From NCBI RefSeq assembly GCF_002246015.1, contig NZ_NOLJ01000004.1, positions 415,833 to 479,832 of the forward strand: DNA of 64,000 nucleotides, read 5' to 3'. This stretch comes from Nostoc sp. 'Peltigera membranacea cyanobiont' 210A (GTDB taxonomy: Bacteria; Cyanobacteriota; Cyanobacteriia; Cyanobacteriales; Nostocaceae). Of this stretch, positions 19,086-27,309 are shown piece by piece. The translations under genes and the position numbers were made by a program. The notes beneath the pieces are model-generated. The model made no database searches, was not told the origin of the DNA, and saw only the letters and a list, made by a program, of their open reading frames with translations. Position 1 is the first letter of the stretch. Each line of letters begins with the position of its first letter.

Positions 19086-19165
19086 TTAAATCGCCGTCTC
19101 TACCAAAGACTGATTATTGTAGAGACGGCGATTCATCGCGTCTGCCTTAACCGAACCGGATTGAG
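19086..19165. repeat. Dispersed paired-palindrome repeat (copy 2, inverted) with CTTAACCGAACCG end
   Basis: TAAATCGCCGTCTCTAC and GTAGAGACGGCGATTCATCGCGTC flank CAAAGACTGATTATT, the reverse complement arrangement of 5349-5411. CTTAACCGAACCGGATTGAG follows, matching the right end of the element at 27071-27199. Confidence 0.7.
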
Positions 19166-19355
19166 CTATAGGTAACGATATGGTAGGGTAAATTGAACAG
19201 CTACTCACCCATAAAATTGATCCCCTACCATTTCCTGTAGATTTTAGCTATTAACCAGCGTTACGCGAACACTACAAACTAATCTCAAGATTTTGACCGA
19301 GTACCCTTATGAATCTCTGCACAATGCTCAGGCACCAATTACACCACTGAAAATA

Positions 19356-19544
19356 CTAGATAATCGATAGACCTTTTGCATAAATGATATAGGACTACTA
19401 TTTGATTTTTGAAATGCACGTAGACGTAGGTTGGGTGGAGCAGAGCGCAACCCAACATATATCAGGATGTTGGGTTACGCAAAGCCTCCACCCAACCTAC
19501 AATTTTTTTGCTAGATAATCGATAGACCTTTTGCATAAATGATA
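19356..19544. repeat. 34-bp direct repeats flanking a hairpin element
   Basis: Identical 34-bp copies at 19356-19389 and 19511-19544 start CTAGATAATCGATAGACC and end GCATAAATGATA. Between them lies a hairpin made of GTAGGTTGGGTGGAG (19426-19440) and CTCCACCCAACCTAC near 19486-19500, a widespread cyanobacterial element, itself with inner AACCCAACAT/ATGTTGGGTT arms. Confidence 0.85.
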
Positions 19545-19803
19545 GTTTTCTTTCCAGTACCCAATTTTGTGCCATTGGGCGACAGTTGTGGCAGTATGGA
19601 AAGAAGTTGAAAAATTCGCCGTTGCCGTTGGGAATTTCAAAGGGTGTTTTTCCTTCCCACGTCGAACTTTCAACCAGAGGATCGGGAATATTTTGTGCCT
19701 TGTCCCTACAGATTAGTAAAATGAAGTCACCAAAGCAGATGGTGATATTTCTCCACCAGCCTCTACTCTTTGAATCTACGCTTCGCGGCTTTTGTTGTAC
19801 CAT
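19545..19803 (-). pseudogene. Unidentified ORF, possible gene remnant
   Basis: An open frame on the minus strand from 19803 includes WWRNITICFGDFILLICRD, then EGKTPFEIPNGNGEFFNFFPYCHNC. The composition looks protein-like (aromatics, Cys pair), but the frame then runs through the 34-bp repeat and the hairpin element to a stop at 19462, so the original 3' end is probably lost. I recognise no family. Confidence 0.25.
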
Positions 19804-19980
19804 TACGCTTCACTACCACTAGCTTCATCTGCCCATTAGGAACTAGATCAAGGTCTTCGTAACCGCAGCTTCGCATTTTAACCAAATATTCTGACGAATG
19901 TTGGTATTATCGTCTGAATGTTTGGAATTCACTGCGAAAAGATATATATACTTCCACCTTGACTACACCTTGACTCTTAA

Positions 19981-20259
19981 ATGAATCCAGAAAACGCAGA
20001 AACTTACATAAACCATCCAACTTGGGGTTTACTTTACAAAATCTGTATGGTTGATGAGAACCAGGATTTGTTCACCACACTTTATGCCCAGCGCTTATTT
20101 TTTTTGGTGGCAAATGACGTTAAAGGTGTGAAATTCCAGTCTCTAGGACGTACTGAGGCAAGAATGATGTTGGAAAATCGCTTACGTACCCTGCGGCGCA
20201 GTGGGCATTCTCAGGAGTACGATCAGCTTCAGAGTGTTTTCCAGCGCACCTTCCAATGA
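19981..20259 (+). CDS. pipX: PII-interacting protein PipX
   Basis: This 92-aa small cyanobacterial regulator binds either NtcA, as co-activator when 2-oxoglutarate is high, or PII (GlnB) when nitrogen is plentiful. It has the Tudor-like N-terminal part (NHPTWGLLYKICMVDENQDLF, TTLYAQRLFFLV) and the C-terminal helices with the conserved basic RTEARMMLENRLRTLRR. The stop codon overlaps the ATG of pipY by 4 bp (ATGA), the canonical pipX-pipY coupling. Confidence 0.96.
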   Translation: MNPENAETYINHPTWGLLYKICMVDENQDLFTTLYAQRLFFLVANDVKGVKFQSLGRTEARMMLENRLRTLRRSGHSQEYDQLQSVFQRTFQ

Positions 20260-20924
20260 ACAGTTCGATTTCCGAACGTATTCTTTCCATTCGCTCCTCA
20301 CTACCAACATCAGTCAAATTGATTGCTGTTAGCAAGCAAGTTTCTGCCCAGGCCATTCGGTCTGCATACAACGCCGGAATTCGTGATTTCGGGGAAAGTC
20401 GTATCCAAGAAGCTGCCAGCAAACAAGCCGAGTTGCAAGATTTACCGGATATTACCTGGCACTTTATTGGACATTTGCAAAGCAATAAAGCCAAAAAAGC
20501 CATCGAGCATTTCCCTTGGATTCACTCCGTGGATAATTTGAAGCTGGCACAGCGCTTAGACCAATTGGCGCAACAGCTAGGAGTGAGTCCCCAGGTTTGC
20601 CTGCAAGTGAAAATTCTCCCCGACCTCAACAAGTCTGGTTGGAGTGTGCCAGAACTTTTGGCTGATTTACCCACACTCAATCAATACAAAAGTTTACAAA
20701 TTCAAGGTTTGATGACAATTCCGCCATCAGGATTAAAAGATTCCGAAATTCTCAATGTGTTTAATCTCAATCGTGAGCTAGCCAAAGAAATCCAGGAGCA
20801 AAATTGGTCGCATATTAAAATGCAGCACCTATCTATGGGTATGTCAGGCGACTACGAACTGGCAGTGCAAGCAGGCGCAACGATGGTACGATTAGGAACA
20901 ATCTTGTTTGGCGATCGCTCTTAG
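20256..20924 (+). CDS. pipY: PLP homeostasis protein PipY (YggS/PROSC family)
   Basis: A 222-aa pyridoxal-phosphate-binding barrel protein. VSKQVSAQAIR contains the PLP lysine (Lys27), FGESRIQEA and WHFIGHLQSNKAK are family signatures, and MSMGMSGDYELAVQAGATMVRLGTILFG-type phosphate-binding residues close the C-terminus. It maintains PLP and amino-acid balance and is functionally linked to PipX. Translationally coupled to pipX by a 4-bp overlap. Confidence 0.96.
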   Translation: MNSSISERILSIRSSLPTSVKLIAVSKQVSAQAIRSAYNAGIRDFGESRIQEAASKQAELQDLPDITWHFIGHLQSNKAKKAIEHFPWIHSVDNLKLAQRLDQLAQQLGVSPQVCLQVKILPDLNKSGWSVPELLADLPTLNQYKSLQIQGLMTIPPSGLKDSEILNVFNLNRELAKEIQEQNWSHIKMQHLSMGMSGDYELAVQAGATMVRLGTILFGDRS

Positions 20925-21291
20925 CCAATTAATCATCAGCCTTACTCTTCAGTATTAATAGAAGCTAAGGATTTGATGACAAGAATTTTGTAACAGACTG
21001 GTGCAATCCGAAACAAAGGATATAGTATTGACAAGAGCAATCGCCAAAGGAAAATGGGGTATAAAGAAGTTTCCTTCGGATAAACCTTAGGATATAATTT
21101 TGACTCATTATTATGTTTAGGCGATGCACAGACCTTTCCAATAAGTGTCAGTTCATCGCCAAAACCCGTAGTATGAGCTACAAATAGCAATACACTTGCT
21201 GAAGTATCCACCGATGTAGCGGTCGCTCCTATCTCAACTAATCCTCAGCCAAGTCAATACAGGCTATTCGCACCAGGAGAGTACACACACA
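20925..21291. other. Spacer before sepF
   Basis: About 370 bp with no convincing gene. An 89-codon minus-strand frame here lacks recognisable features. A promoter for sepF is expected, but I could not place it. A GGAG box (21277-21280) lies 11 bp before the sepF start. Confidence 0.5.
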
Positions 21292-21897
21292 ATGAACAAC
21301 ATTTTTTCCAAACTCAGAGACTTTGTGGGTCTAAATGAGCAAGTGGAATACGAGTATTACGAAGAAGAACCAGAAACAGATAATAGTAATTATCAAAATC
21401 TGTATCAGCAAGAAAATCCCCAGCCAGCACCACAAGAGAGTCCAGCCGCTCAAAATCGACGCTGGCGGGAACCAGTGCCTACAATGGGAGATGATATGAC
21501 AGCAGGTTCAAAGCCAATGGGGAATGTGATTGGTATGCCAGGAGCAATTAACGGAATTTCGGAAGTTTTAGTACTCGAACCACGCACCTTTGAAGAAATG
21601 CCCCAGGCAATTCAAGCGTTGCGCGAACGCAAGTCAGTGGTATTAAATCTGACAATCATGGACCCCGATCAAGCTCAACGAGCAGTAGATTTTGTTGCAG
21701 GTGGTACTTACGCACTAGATGGACATCAAGAGCGCATCGGTGAGAGCATCTTTTTGTTTACACCAAGTTGTGTCCAAGTTAGTACCCAAGGTGGCGTCCT
21801 TCATGAAGTACCACAACCACCAGTACGTCCTTCTCGCCCGACAACAGGTACTCCAAATCAAACCTGGGGCAACGAAACTAACCGGATGGCACAATAA
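21292..21897 (+). CDS. sepF: Cell division protein SepF
   Basis: This 201-aa cytosolic protein anchors and aligns FtsZ filaments at the division septum. The N-terminal amphipathic start ([14 protein letters not shown]) is followed by an acidic Pro/Gln-rich linker. The SepF core at about 85-165 ([61 protein letters not shown]) matches the family. In cyanobacteria it is also called Cdv2. The spacing to proC is filled by repeats. Confidence 0.96.
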   Translation: MNNIFSKLRDFVGLNEQVEYEYYEEEPETDNSNYQNLYQQENPQPAPQESPAAQNRRWREPVPTMGDDMTAGSKPMGNVIGMPGAINGISEVLVLEPRTFEEMPQAIQALRERKSVVLNLTIMDPDQAQRAVDFVAGGTYALDGHQERIGESIFLFTPSCVQVSTQGGVLHEVPQPPVRPSRPTTGTPNQTWGNETNRMAQ

Positions 21898-21905
21898 AGT
21901 TAAAT

Positions 21906-22199
21906 TAGTATTTAGTCCTTTGTCCTTTGTCCTTTGTCCTACCCTGCGGGAAGCCCTTCTCTACGAGAGGCTGCGCCAACGGGTTCAGCAGTCGCTCATG
22001 GGGGAAACCCCCAGACGCTCTCTACGAGACGCTACGCGAACGCGGACTCGCTTGCCGCCGGCGCTATCGCCCTTGGGAGAAGACAGCGCTGCTTCACCGC
22101 TGACGCGTCTATGTCATTTGTCCTGGGTTTTGCTCATGGTGACAAATGACAAACGACAAATGACTAATGACCAATGACTAATGACTAATGACTAATGAC
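21906..22199. repeat. Dense cluster of heptamer tracts and GC-rich palindromic repeats
   Basis: (GTCCTTT)n at 21914-21940 is followed by GC-rich dispersed palindromes (CTGCGGGAAGC, TCTACGAGAGGCTGCGCC, CGCTACGCGAACGCGG) up to about 22110. Then come (ATGACAA/ATGACTA)n heptamers that run into the proC start codon. Confidence 0.85.
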
Positions 22200-23013
22200 T
22201 ATAAAATTTGGCTTAATTGGTGGTGGGGTAATGGGAGAAGCGCTCTTATCCCGCCTTATTGCGCGTGGAATTTATCAATCATCAGAAGTTATAGTTAGCG
22301 AACCGCTATCTTCACGCTTAGATTTTTTAAAGCAGCAATACGGTGTTGCTGTGACGACAGATAATAGTCAGGTTTTCACGGAAGCAAAAGAAGTTCTATT
22401 TTTGGCAGTGAAACCGCAGGTATTTAGTGCGATCGCTCAAGAATTAGCAGATATTGATATTCTTAATAGAGAACATTCACCTCTCATCATTTCTATTTTG
22501 GCGGGTGTGCCCTTAAGTCAGCTAGAAGCTGCATTTGTGCAATTGCCAGTGATTAGAGCAATGCCCAACACCCCGGCAACGGTGGGAGCAGGAGTTACCG
22601 CAATTTGTTTAGGTGCATATACCAATGCCAAGCATCACCAAATAGCACAGCAAGTTTTTTCTGCTGTAGGTGAAGTCGTAGAAGTTTCAGAAGGGCTGAT
22701 GGATGCAGTTACAGGACTATCTGGTAGCGGCCCCGCTTACGTGGCGTTGTTAGTAGAAGCACTTGCAGATGGCGGAGTAGCCGCAGGTTTACCTAGAGTA
22801 ATTGCCAATCAACTAGCCTTGCAAACCGTACTGGGAACAGCGAAACTGTTACATGAAACCAAAATGCACCCAGCAGAACTCAAAGATCGCGTTACCAGTC
22901 CGGGCGGTACAACCATTGCCGGAATTGCCAAGCTAGAACAGGCAGGATTTCGTTCCGCTTTAATTGAAGCAGTCAAAGCTGCCACAGAGCGATCGCAAGA
23001 GCTGGGAAAATGA
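22195..23013 (+). CDS. proC: Pyrroline-5-carboxylate reductase
   Basis: A 272-aa enzyme for the last step of proline synthesis (NAD(P)H-dependent). The N-terminal nucleotide motif GLIGGGVMGEALLSRL, then VKPQVF, AMPNTPATVGAG and the C-terminal signature GLSGSGPAYVALLVEALADGG and DRVTSPGGTT are all present. The start ATG (22195) is the last unit of an (ATGACTA)n heptamer tract, leaving no Shine-Dalgarno sequence, so leader length and start context depend on the repeat. Confidence 0.96.
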   Translation: MTIKFGLIGGGVMGEALLSRLIARGIYQSSEVIVSEPLSSRLDFLKQQYGVAVTTDNSQVFTEAKEVLFLAVKPQVFSAIAQELADIDILNREHSPLIISILAGVPLSQLEAAFVQLPVIRAMPNTPATVGAGVTAICLGAYTNAKHHQIAQQVFSAVGEVVEVSEGLMDAVTGLSGSGPAYVALLVEALADGGVAAGLPRVIANQLALQTVLGTAKLLHETKMHPAELKDRVTSPGGTTIAGIAKLEQAGFRSALIEAVKAATERSQELGK

Positions 23014-23125
23014 GAGACTGGGGATTGGGGACTAGGGATTGGGGACTAGGCGCTGAAATTCTTCTTAAATACCTAATACCTAATACCTAATACCCAATCC
23101 CCAATCCCCAATCCCCAATACCCTA
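23014..23125. repeat. Heptamer repeat tracts after proC
   Basis: GGGGATT/GGGGACTA units (23020-23052), (TACCTAA)n at 23071-23090 and (CCCCAAT)n at 23096-23122. Confidence 0.85.
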
Positions 23126-23183
23126 ACGAAGTTGACAAAAGACTCGTTAGTATAGTAAACAATCTGGTTGCAAATGTGATTGA

Positions 23184-25859
23184 GTGAATTATCCTGCACC
23201 GTCTCCAGAACTTGACTTAGGGTCTATATTTCCCTTTGATCTGGATCAGTTTCAAAAAGAAGCGATCGCGTCCCTGAACGCTGGACGCTCCGTTGTTGTG
23301 TGTGCCCCCACAGGTTCGGGCAAAACATTAGTCGGGGAATACGCCATTTATCGCGCCCTAGCGCGAGGAAAACGCGTGTTTTATACTACTCCCCTGAAGG
23401 CGCTGTCGAATCAAAAATTACGTGACTTTCGAGAAAAATTCGGGTTCGATCGAGTCGGGCTATTAACTGGAGATGCTTCCATTCACAGGGATGCGCCGAT
23501 TTTGGTAATGACCACAGAAATTTTCCGAAATATGCTCTATGGTACACCCATTGGGCAAATCGGCATCTCATTAGTAGACGTTGAAGCGGTAATACTTGAT
23601 GAATGCCACTACATGAACGATCGCCAGCGCGGTACTGTTTGGGAAGAATCAATCATCTATTGTCCCCGTGAAGTGCAACTGGCAGCCCTCTCAGCAACGG
23701 TTGCCAATAGCGATCAACTCACCGATTGGCTAAATCGCGTTCACGGGCCAACAGACCTGATTTACTCCGATTTTCGCCCAGTACCCTTGGAATTTCACTT
23801 TTGCAATCCTAAAGGGTTATTCCCCCTGCTAAATGATAGCAAAACCAAAATTAACCCCAGACTTCAGAAGAAGAAGGGGAAAGGGGGAGAAAGGGATAGG
23901 GGAAGAAATGGCAGACCTGAAGCTCCTGGCATAATTTATACCTTGAGCCAGTTAGAACAACGGGATATGCTCCCAGCAATTTACTTTATCTTCAGCCGCC
24001 GGGGATGTGATAAAGCAGTGGCGGAAGTGGGTGATTTATGGCTGGTAAATAGTGAAGAGTCGCAAATTTTACGGGAACAGATTGATGACTTTTTAGCCCG
24101 TAATCCCGAAGCTGGGCGTTCTGGACAAATTGCACCCCTGTACCGAGGAATTGCTGCCCACCACGCTGGAATTTTACCTGCTTGGAAAGCACTGGTAGAA
24201 GAACTATTTCAGCAAGGGCTGATTAAAGTAGTATTTGCCACTGAGACACTCGCAGCGGGAATTAATATGCCCGCCCGGACAACGGTAATTTCTACCCTTT
24301 CCAAGCGTACCGACACCGGACACCGCCTGTTGAACGCTTCCGAATTCTTGCAAATGGCGGGACGGGCAGGCCGTCGAGGGATGGATAAACAAGGTCATGT
24401 GGTGACAGTCCAAACTCCCTTTGAAGGAGCCAAAGAAGCCGCGTATTTGGGAACATCCAAGCCAGACCCCCTTGTAAGCCAGTTTACGCCCAGTTATGGC
24501 ATGGTACTAAACTTGCTGCAAACACACACCCTAGAGCAAACTAGGGAACTAATAGAGCGTAGCTTTGGGCAGTACATGGCCACCTTGCATTTACGGCCAG
24601 AATACGATGAGATTGCTGAACTGCAAAAACAATTAGCTCAACTTCATGAGCAAATCGCCGCAGTCGATGAAAATGAACTGGCTATTTATGAGAAATTGCG
24701 GCAACGCCTGAAAGTGGAACGCCAGATATTGAAAACCTTGCAAGAGCAAGCGCAGGAAGATAGACAAGAAGAATTGGGGATGATGTTGGGATTTGCAGTG
24801 TCAGGAACTCTGTTGAGTCTCAAAGGTAAAAACATCACAGTGTCTACACCCGTAACCGCAGTGTTAGTGGGCAAATCGCCTGGTTCTGGTCAAGCTCCTT
24901 ACTTGGTATGCTTGGGACACGATAACCGTTGGTATGTGGCAACCACAGGGGATGTAGTCGATTTGTATGCCGAACTGCCGCGAATTGAAGTGCCACCTGA
25001 TATCCTGCCACCGCCAGAGATGCCATTGAAACCAGGGCAGTCGCGCCGGGGTAATCAAGAAACCTTTGCGATCGCTGCCCATATTCCCGATCCGATAGAA
25101 TCATTGCATCTGGCACCAGAAGTAGCAGAACAACTCAGTCGCACTACCGCCGTCCAAGAGCAATTAGAAGCTCATCCCCTACATCAATCAGGCAATGCTG
25201 CCACGCTTTTCAAGCGCCGCGCCCGCTATGTGGAACTAGAAGCCGAACTTGAACAGTTGCAAGGGCAAGTAGAGCAGCAGTCACAACGTCATTGGGAAGA
25301 GTTTCTGAATTTAATTGCAATTCTGCAACACTTTGGCGCTTTGGATAACCTAGTGCCCACAGTATTAGGGCGAATTGCTGCCGCCATTCGAGGCGAGAAT
25401 GAATTGTGGCTGGGTTTAGTATTCGCTAGTGGTGAATTAGACAACTTAGATCCGCATCATTTAGCCGCCGCCGCCGCCGGTTTGGTGATGGAAACGCCCC
25501 GTCCAGATAGCAAGGTTAACTTTGAGCTTAGTAATGAAGTTGCAGAAGCCTTAGCAAAATTGCGGGGAATTCGTCGCCAAATGTTCCAACTACAACGGCG
25601 GTATAACGTAGCGCTGCCAATATGGTTGGAATTTGAGTTAATTGCCATAGTGGAACAATGGGCGCTAGGAATCGAGTGGACAGAACTCTGTGAGAACACC
25701 ACTTTAGATGAAGGCGATGTGGTGAGAATTTTACGCCGGACGTTGGATTTATTGTCGCAGATACCCCACGTCCCCCATTTGCCAGACTCTTTCCAACGCA
25801 ATGCCTATCGGGCGATGCAGCTGATTGATCGATTCCCGGTGAATGAAGTGGTTGAATAA
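23184..25859 (+). CDS. Ski2/Mtr4-like DEAD/DEAH-box RNA helicase with DSHCT domain
   Basis: An 891-aa superfamily-2 helicase. Motif I is APTGSGKTLVGEY near residue 40, motif II DECHYMND, motif III LSATVANS and motif VI QMAGRAGRRGMDKQG. A long C-terminal region holds a helical insertion (ELQKQLAQLHEQIAAVDEN) and the DSHCT domain (LRGIRRQMFQLQRRYNVALP, GIEWTELCENTTLDEGDVVRILRRTLDLL). Such proteins probably act in RNA turnover or processing. It starts at GTG (23184). Residues ~232-247 (KKKGKGGERDRGRNGR) are a low-complexity, repeat-derived insertion between helicase motifs. Confidence 0.93.
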   Translation: MNYPAPSPELDLGSIFPFDLDQFQKEAIASLNAGRSVVVCAPTGSGKTLVGEYAIYRALARGKRVFYTTPLKALSNQKLRDFREKFGFDRVGLLTGDASIHRDAPILVMTTEIFRNMLYGTPIGQIGISLVDVEAVILDECHYMNDRQRGTVWEESIIYCPREVQLAALSATVANSDQLTDWLNRVHGPTDLIYSDFRPVPLEFHFCNPKGLFPLLNDSKTKINPRLQKKKGKGGERDRGRNGRPEAPGIIYTLSQLEQRDMLPAIYFIFSRRGCDKAVAEVGDLWLVNSEESQILREQIDDFLARNPEAGRSGQIAPLYRGIAAHHAGILPAWKALVEELFQQGLIKVVFATETLAAGINMPARTTVISTLSKRTDTGHRLLNASEFLQMAGRAGRRGMDKQGHVVTVQTPFEGAKEAAYLGTSKPDPLVSQFTPSYGMVLNLLQTHTLEQTRELIERSFGQYMATLHLRPEYDEIAELQKQLAQLHEQIAAVDENELAIYEKLRQRLKVERQILKTLQEQAQEDRQEELGMMLGFAVSGTLLSLKGKNITVSTPVTAVLVGKSPGSGQAPYLVCLGHDNRWYVATTGDVVDLYAELPRIEVPPDILPPPEMPLKPGQSRRGNQETFAIAAHIPDPIESLHLAPEVAEQLSRTTAVQEQLEAHPLHQSGNAATLFKRRARYVELEAELEQLQGQVEQQSQRHWEEFLNLIAILQHFGALDNLVPTVLGRIAAAIRGENELWLGLVFASGELDNLDPHHLAAAAAGLVMETPRPDSKVNFELSNEVAEALAKLRGIRRQMFQLQRRYNVALPIWLEFELIAIVEQWALGIEWTELCENTTLDEGDVVRILRRTLDLLSQIPHVPHLPDSFQRNAYRAMQLIDRFPVNEVVE

Positions 25860-26044
25860 ACAAGACGCTCTTAAGCACACAGACTACTTGAGAATTTTTA
25901 TGCGTCTTTATCTCTCAGGACTTAAGCAAAATTAAACGCTGTAGAGGCAATTCATGAATTGCCTCTACAATGAATTTACATTTAACCAAATAATAGTACT
26001 GGTACTTCGTTAAAAATGCTTTTTCGGTTTTGTATATCTTCTAT

Positions 26045-26060
26045 ACGTGATTAATCACGT
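26045..26060. repeat. Perfect palindrome ACGTGATTAATCACGT between convergent genes
   Basis: A 16-bp perfect palindrome related to the GACGCGATTAATCGCGTC repeats, between the helicase stop and the convergent gene at 26103-26477. It may serve as a hairpin terminator. Confidence 0.5.
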
Positions 26061-26102
26061 GTATCTAACAAAAGTTATAGTCGCTATCAACGCTATTCAA
26101 TC

Positions 26103-26477
26103 TTAGTACACCAAGTTTCCAGTACCGCGCAACTGACGCAAAGAATTTACACACAATGGACAGTCGCAACCAAAGACCTTAATTGCAGCATCGCTTTCCT
26201 CTTCAGTAAAGTTCAACATGGCAACATTCCGATTTGATACTGATGTGGCAATAGTTGAGGAACGTGTAGAGGTATAAGGTTGCTTTCTCTCTGAATCTCG
26301 AATGCACACAAAATCTTTTCCACCATGTGGGTTCGTGATACAGGTACGGCCGTCTTGTGTGTGCATTAATCGCTGAGTCATACTAGCATGGGCAGGATTA
26401 AATACCGCCAGCGTAGACATCATCGACACAAAAATTGAGGAAGTGGAAAGCAAATTCAGAAGAATTTTTTTGTTCAT
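26103..26477 (-). CDS. Secreted Cys-containing protein, unknown function (124 aa)
   Basis: I recognise no family. A clear Sec signal peptide (MNKKILLNLL to FNPAHA) precedes a mature part of about 92 aa with five cysteines: CITNPHGGKDFVCIR, and a C-terminal FGCDCPLCVNSLRQLRG. The Cys-x-Cys-x2-Cys cluster could bind metal or form disulfides. A Ser/Thr-rich linker lies between. Neighbours downstream are metal-transport genes, but no operon link exists. The motif TTCACTTGAAGT lies upstream (26519-26543), as it does before the Rieske gene at 30873. Confidence 0.65.
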   Translation of the reverse strand: MNKKILLNLLSTSSIFVSMMSTLAVFNPAHASMTQRLMHTQDGRTCITNPHGGKDFVCIRDSERKQPYTSTRSSTIATSVSNRNVAMLNFTEEESDAAIKVFGCDCPLCVNSLRQLRGTGNLVY

Positions 26478-26518
26478 AGATTTCCTTGAAAAATTTGTCT
26501 ACTAGTTTAGGGTATTCG

Positions 26519-26543
26519 ATTCACTTTCAAACTTCAAGTGAAT
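26519..26543. promoter_or_regulatory. Candidate operator with inverted repeat ATTCACTT/AAGTGAAT
   Basis: ATTCACTT (26519-26526) and AAGTGAAT (26536-26543) are 8-bp inverted arms 42 bp upstream of the secreted-protein start. The right arm, extended as ACTTCAAGTGAA, also occurs as a palindrome before the Rieske gene (31971-31985). Confidence 0.35.
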
Positions 26544-26768
26544 TTTCCCTGAGAATAGCTAGATAGACACTTGTTACCCAAGAAAGTTCCATCTCTACAC
26601 TAGTTGGATCGTAAATTATCTACTACATGATAATTCAGCAATCAAACAGGCTTGATATCTAGCTTTTAGACGTAATGTTATGTAATTCAGCAAATTTCAA
26701 TCTGTTGTATATTCCTACGATGGTGATTATTTGCTTGATGCAAGTATAAGAGCTTAATTAAATTAGAG

Positions 26769-26872
26769 CTAGTCCCGCAAGGCGGAATTAAAAATTAAAA
26801 ATTAAAAATGAATACAGCGTAAGCATTTCATTGATTTGGAATGGGTGGTTTATTTCCGCCGTGTTGTACTAG
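26769..26872. mobile_element. 104-bp MITE-like element, copy 1
   Basis: The ends CTAGTCCCGCAAGGCGGAA and TTCCGCCGTGTTGTACTAG are imperfect terminal inverted repeats. The inside contains (AATTAAAA)n and CATTGATTTGGAATG. A second copy of the same length is at 36183-36286. No coding capacity. Confidence 0.7.
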
Positions 26873-27070
26873 TAATCTGCGCCTTTAGCCCTTGAAATTT
26901 TTAAATTCTTATACAGAGCGATAAATCGCTCACTACGAACAAAAGTTATATTTTACATAATTCTATCCAATTGAAAGCCGCTATAGCTATTTTTTGATTA
27001 AAAATCTTAATTTTAATCAAAAGATAGTTGATGTATTTAGCAATAAATTCGAGATAGATTCTAATACTTA

Positions 27071-27199
27071 CTGTTCGGTTAAGACAAGAGACGCGATGAA
27101 TCGCCGTCTCTACAATCAATAATCAGTCTTTCGTGTTGATGGCAATTTATGGCATCTTTAGCGATCTTGAGTTTTCATCAAAAACCTTAACCGAAACAG
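27071..27199. mobile_element. MITE-like element with CTGTTCGGTTAAG termini
   Basis: The left end CTGTTCGGTTAAG (27071-27083) and right end CTTAACCGAAACAG (27186-27199) are inverted repeats with one indel. A decayed paired-palindrome repeat (GACGCGATGAATCGCC to GGCAATTTATGGCATC) lies between. No ORF. Confidence 0.55.
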
Positions 27200-27309
27200 A
27201 TTGAGATAGATTCTCGTTCTTAAAATATCAACTTGTAAAAACTTCTTTTTTTCATTACATTAAAAAAAAGGCTCATATCTCAATTAATTTACTAGCCTAC
27301 ATCAAAAAA

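Larger units (their letters stand above)
26478..27309. other. Gene-free, AT-rich spacer with two mobile-type repeats
   Basis: About 830 bp without convincing genes. It contains the 104-bp MITE-like element at 26769-26872 and the 129-bp terminal-inverted-repeat element at 27071-27199. The P-type ATPase start lies at its right end; no clear metal operator was found directly upstream of it. Confidence 0.6.

Noticed and set aside
20942..21211. 89-codon minus-strand frame between pipY and sepF
   Set aside because: No signal, motif or start context; composition does not look coding.
21719..22177. 152-codon frame overlapping the sepF end and the repeat cluster
   Set aside because: Its second half is translated repeats and the first half is a shadow of sepF.
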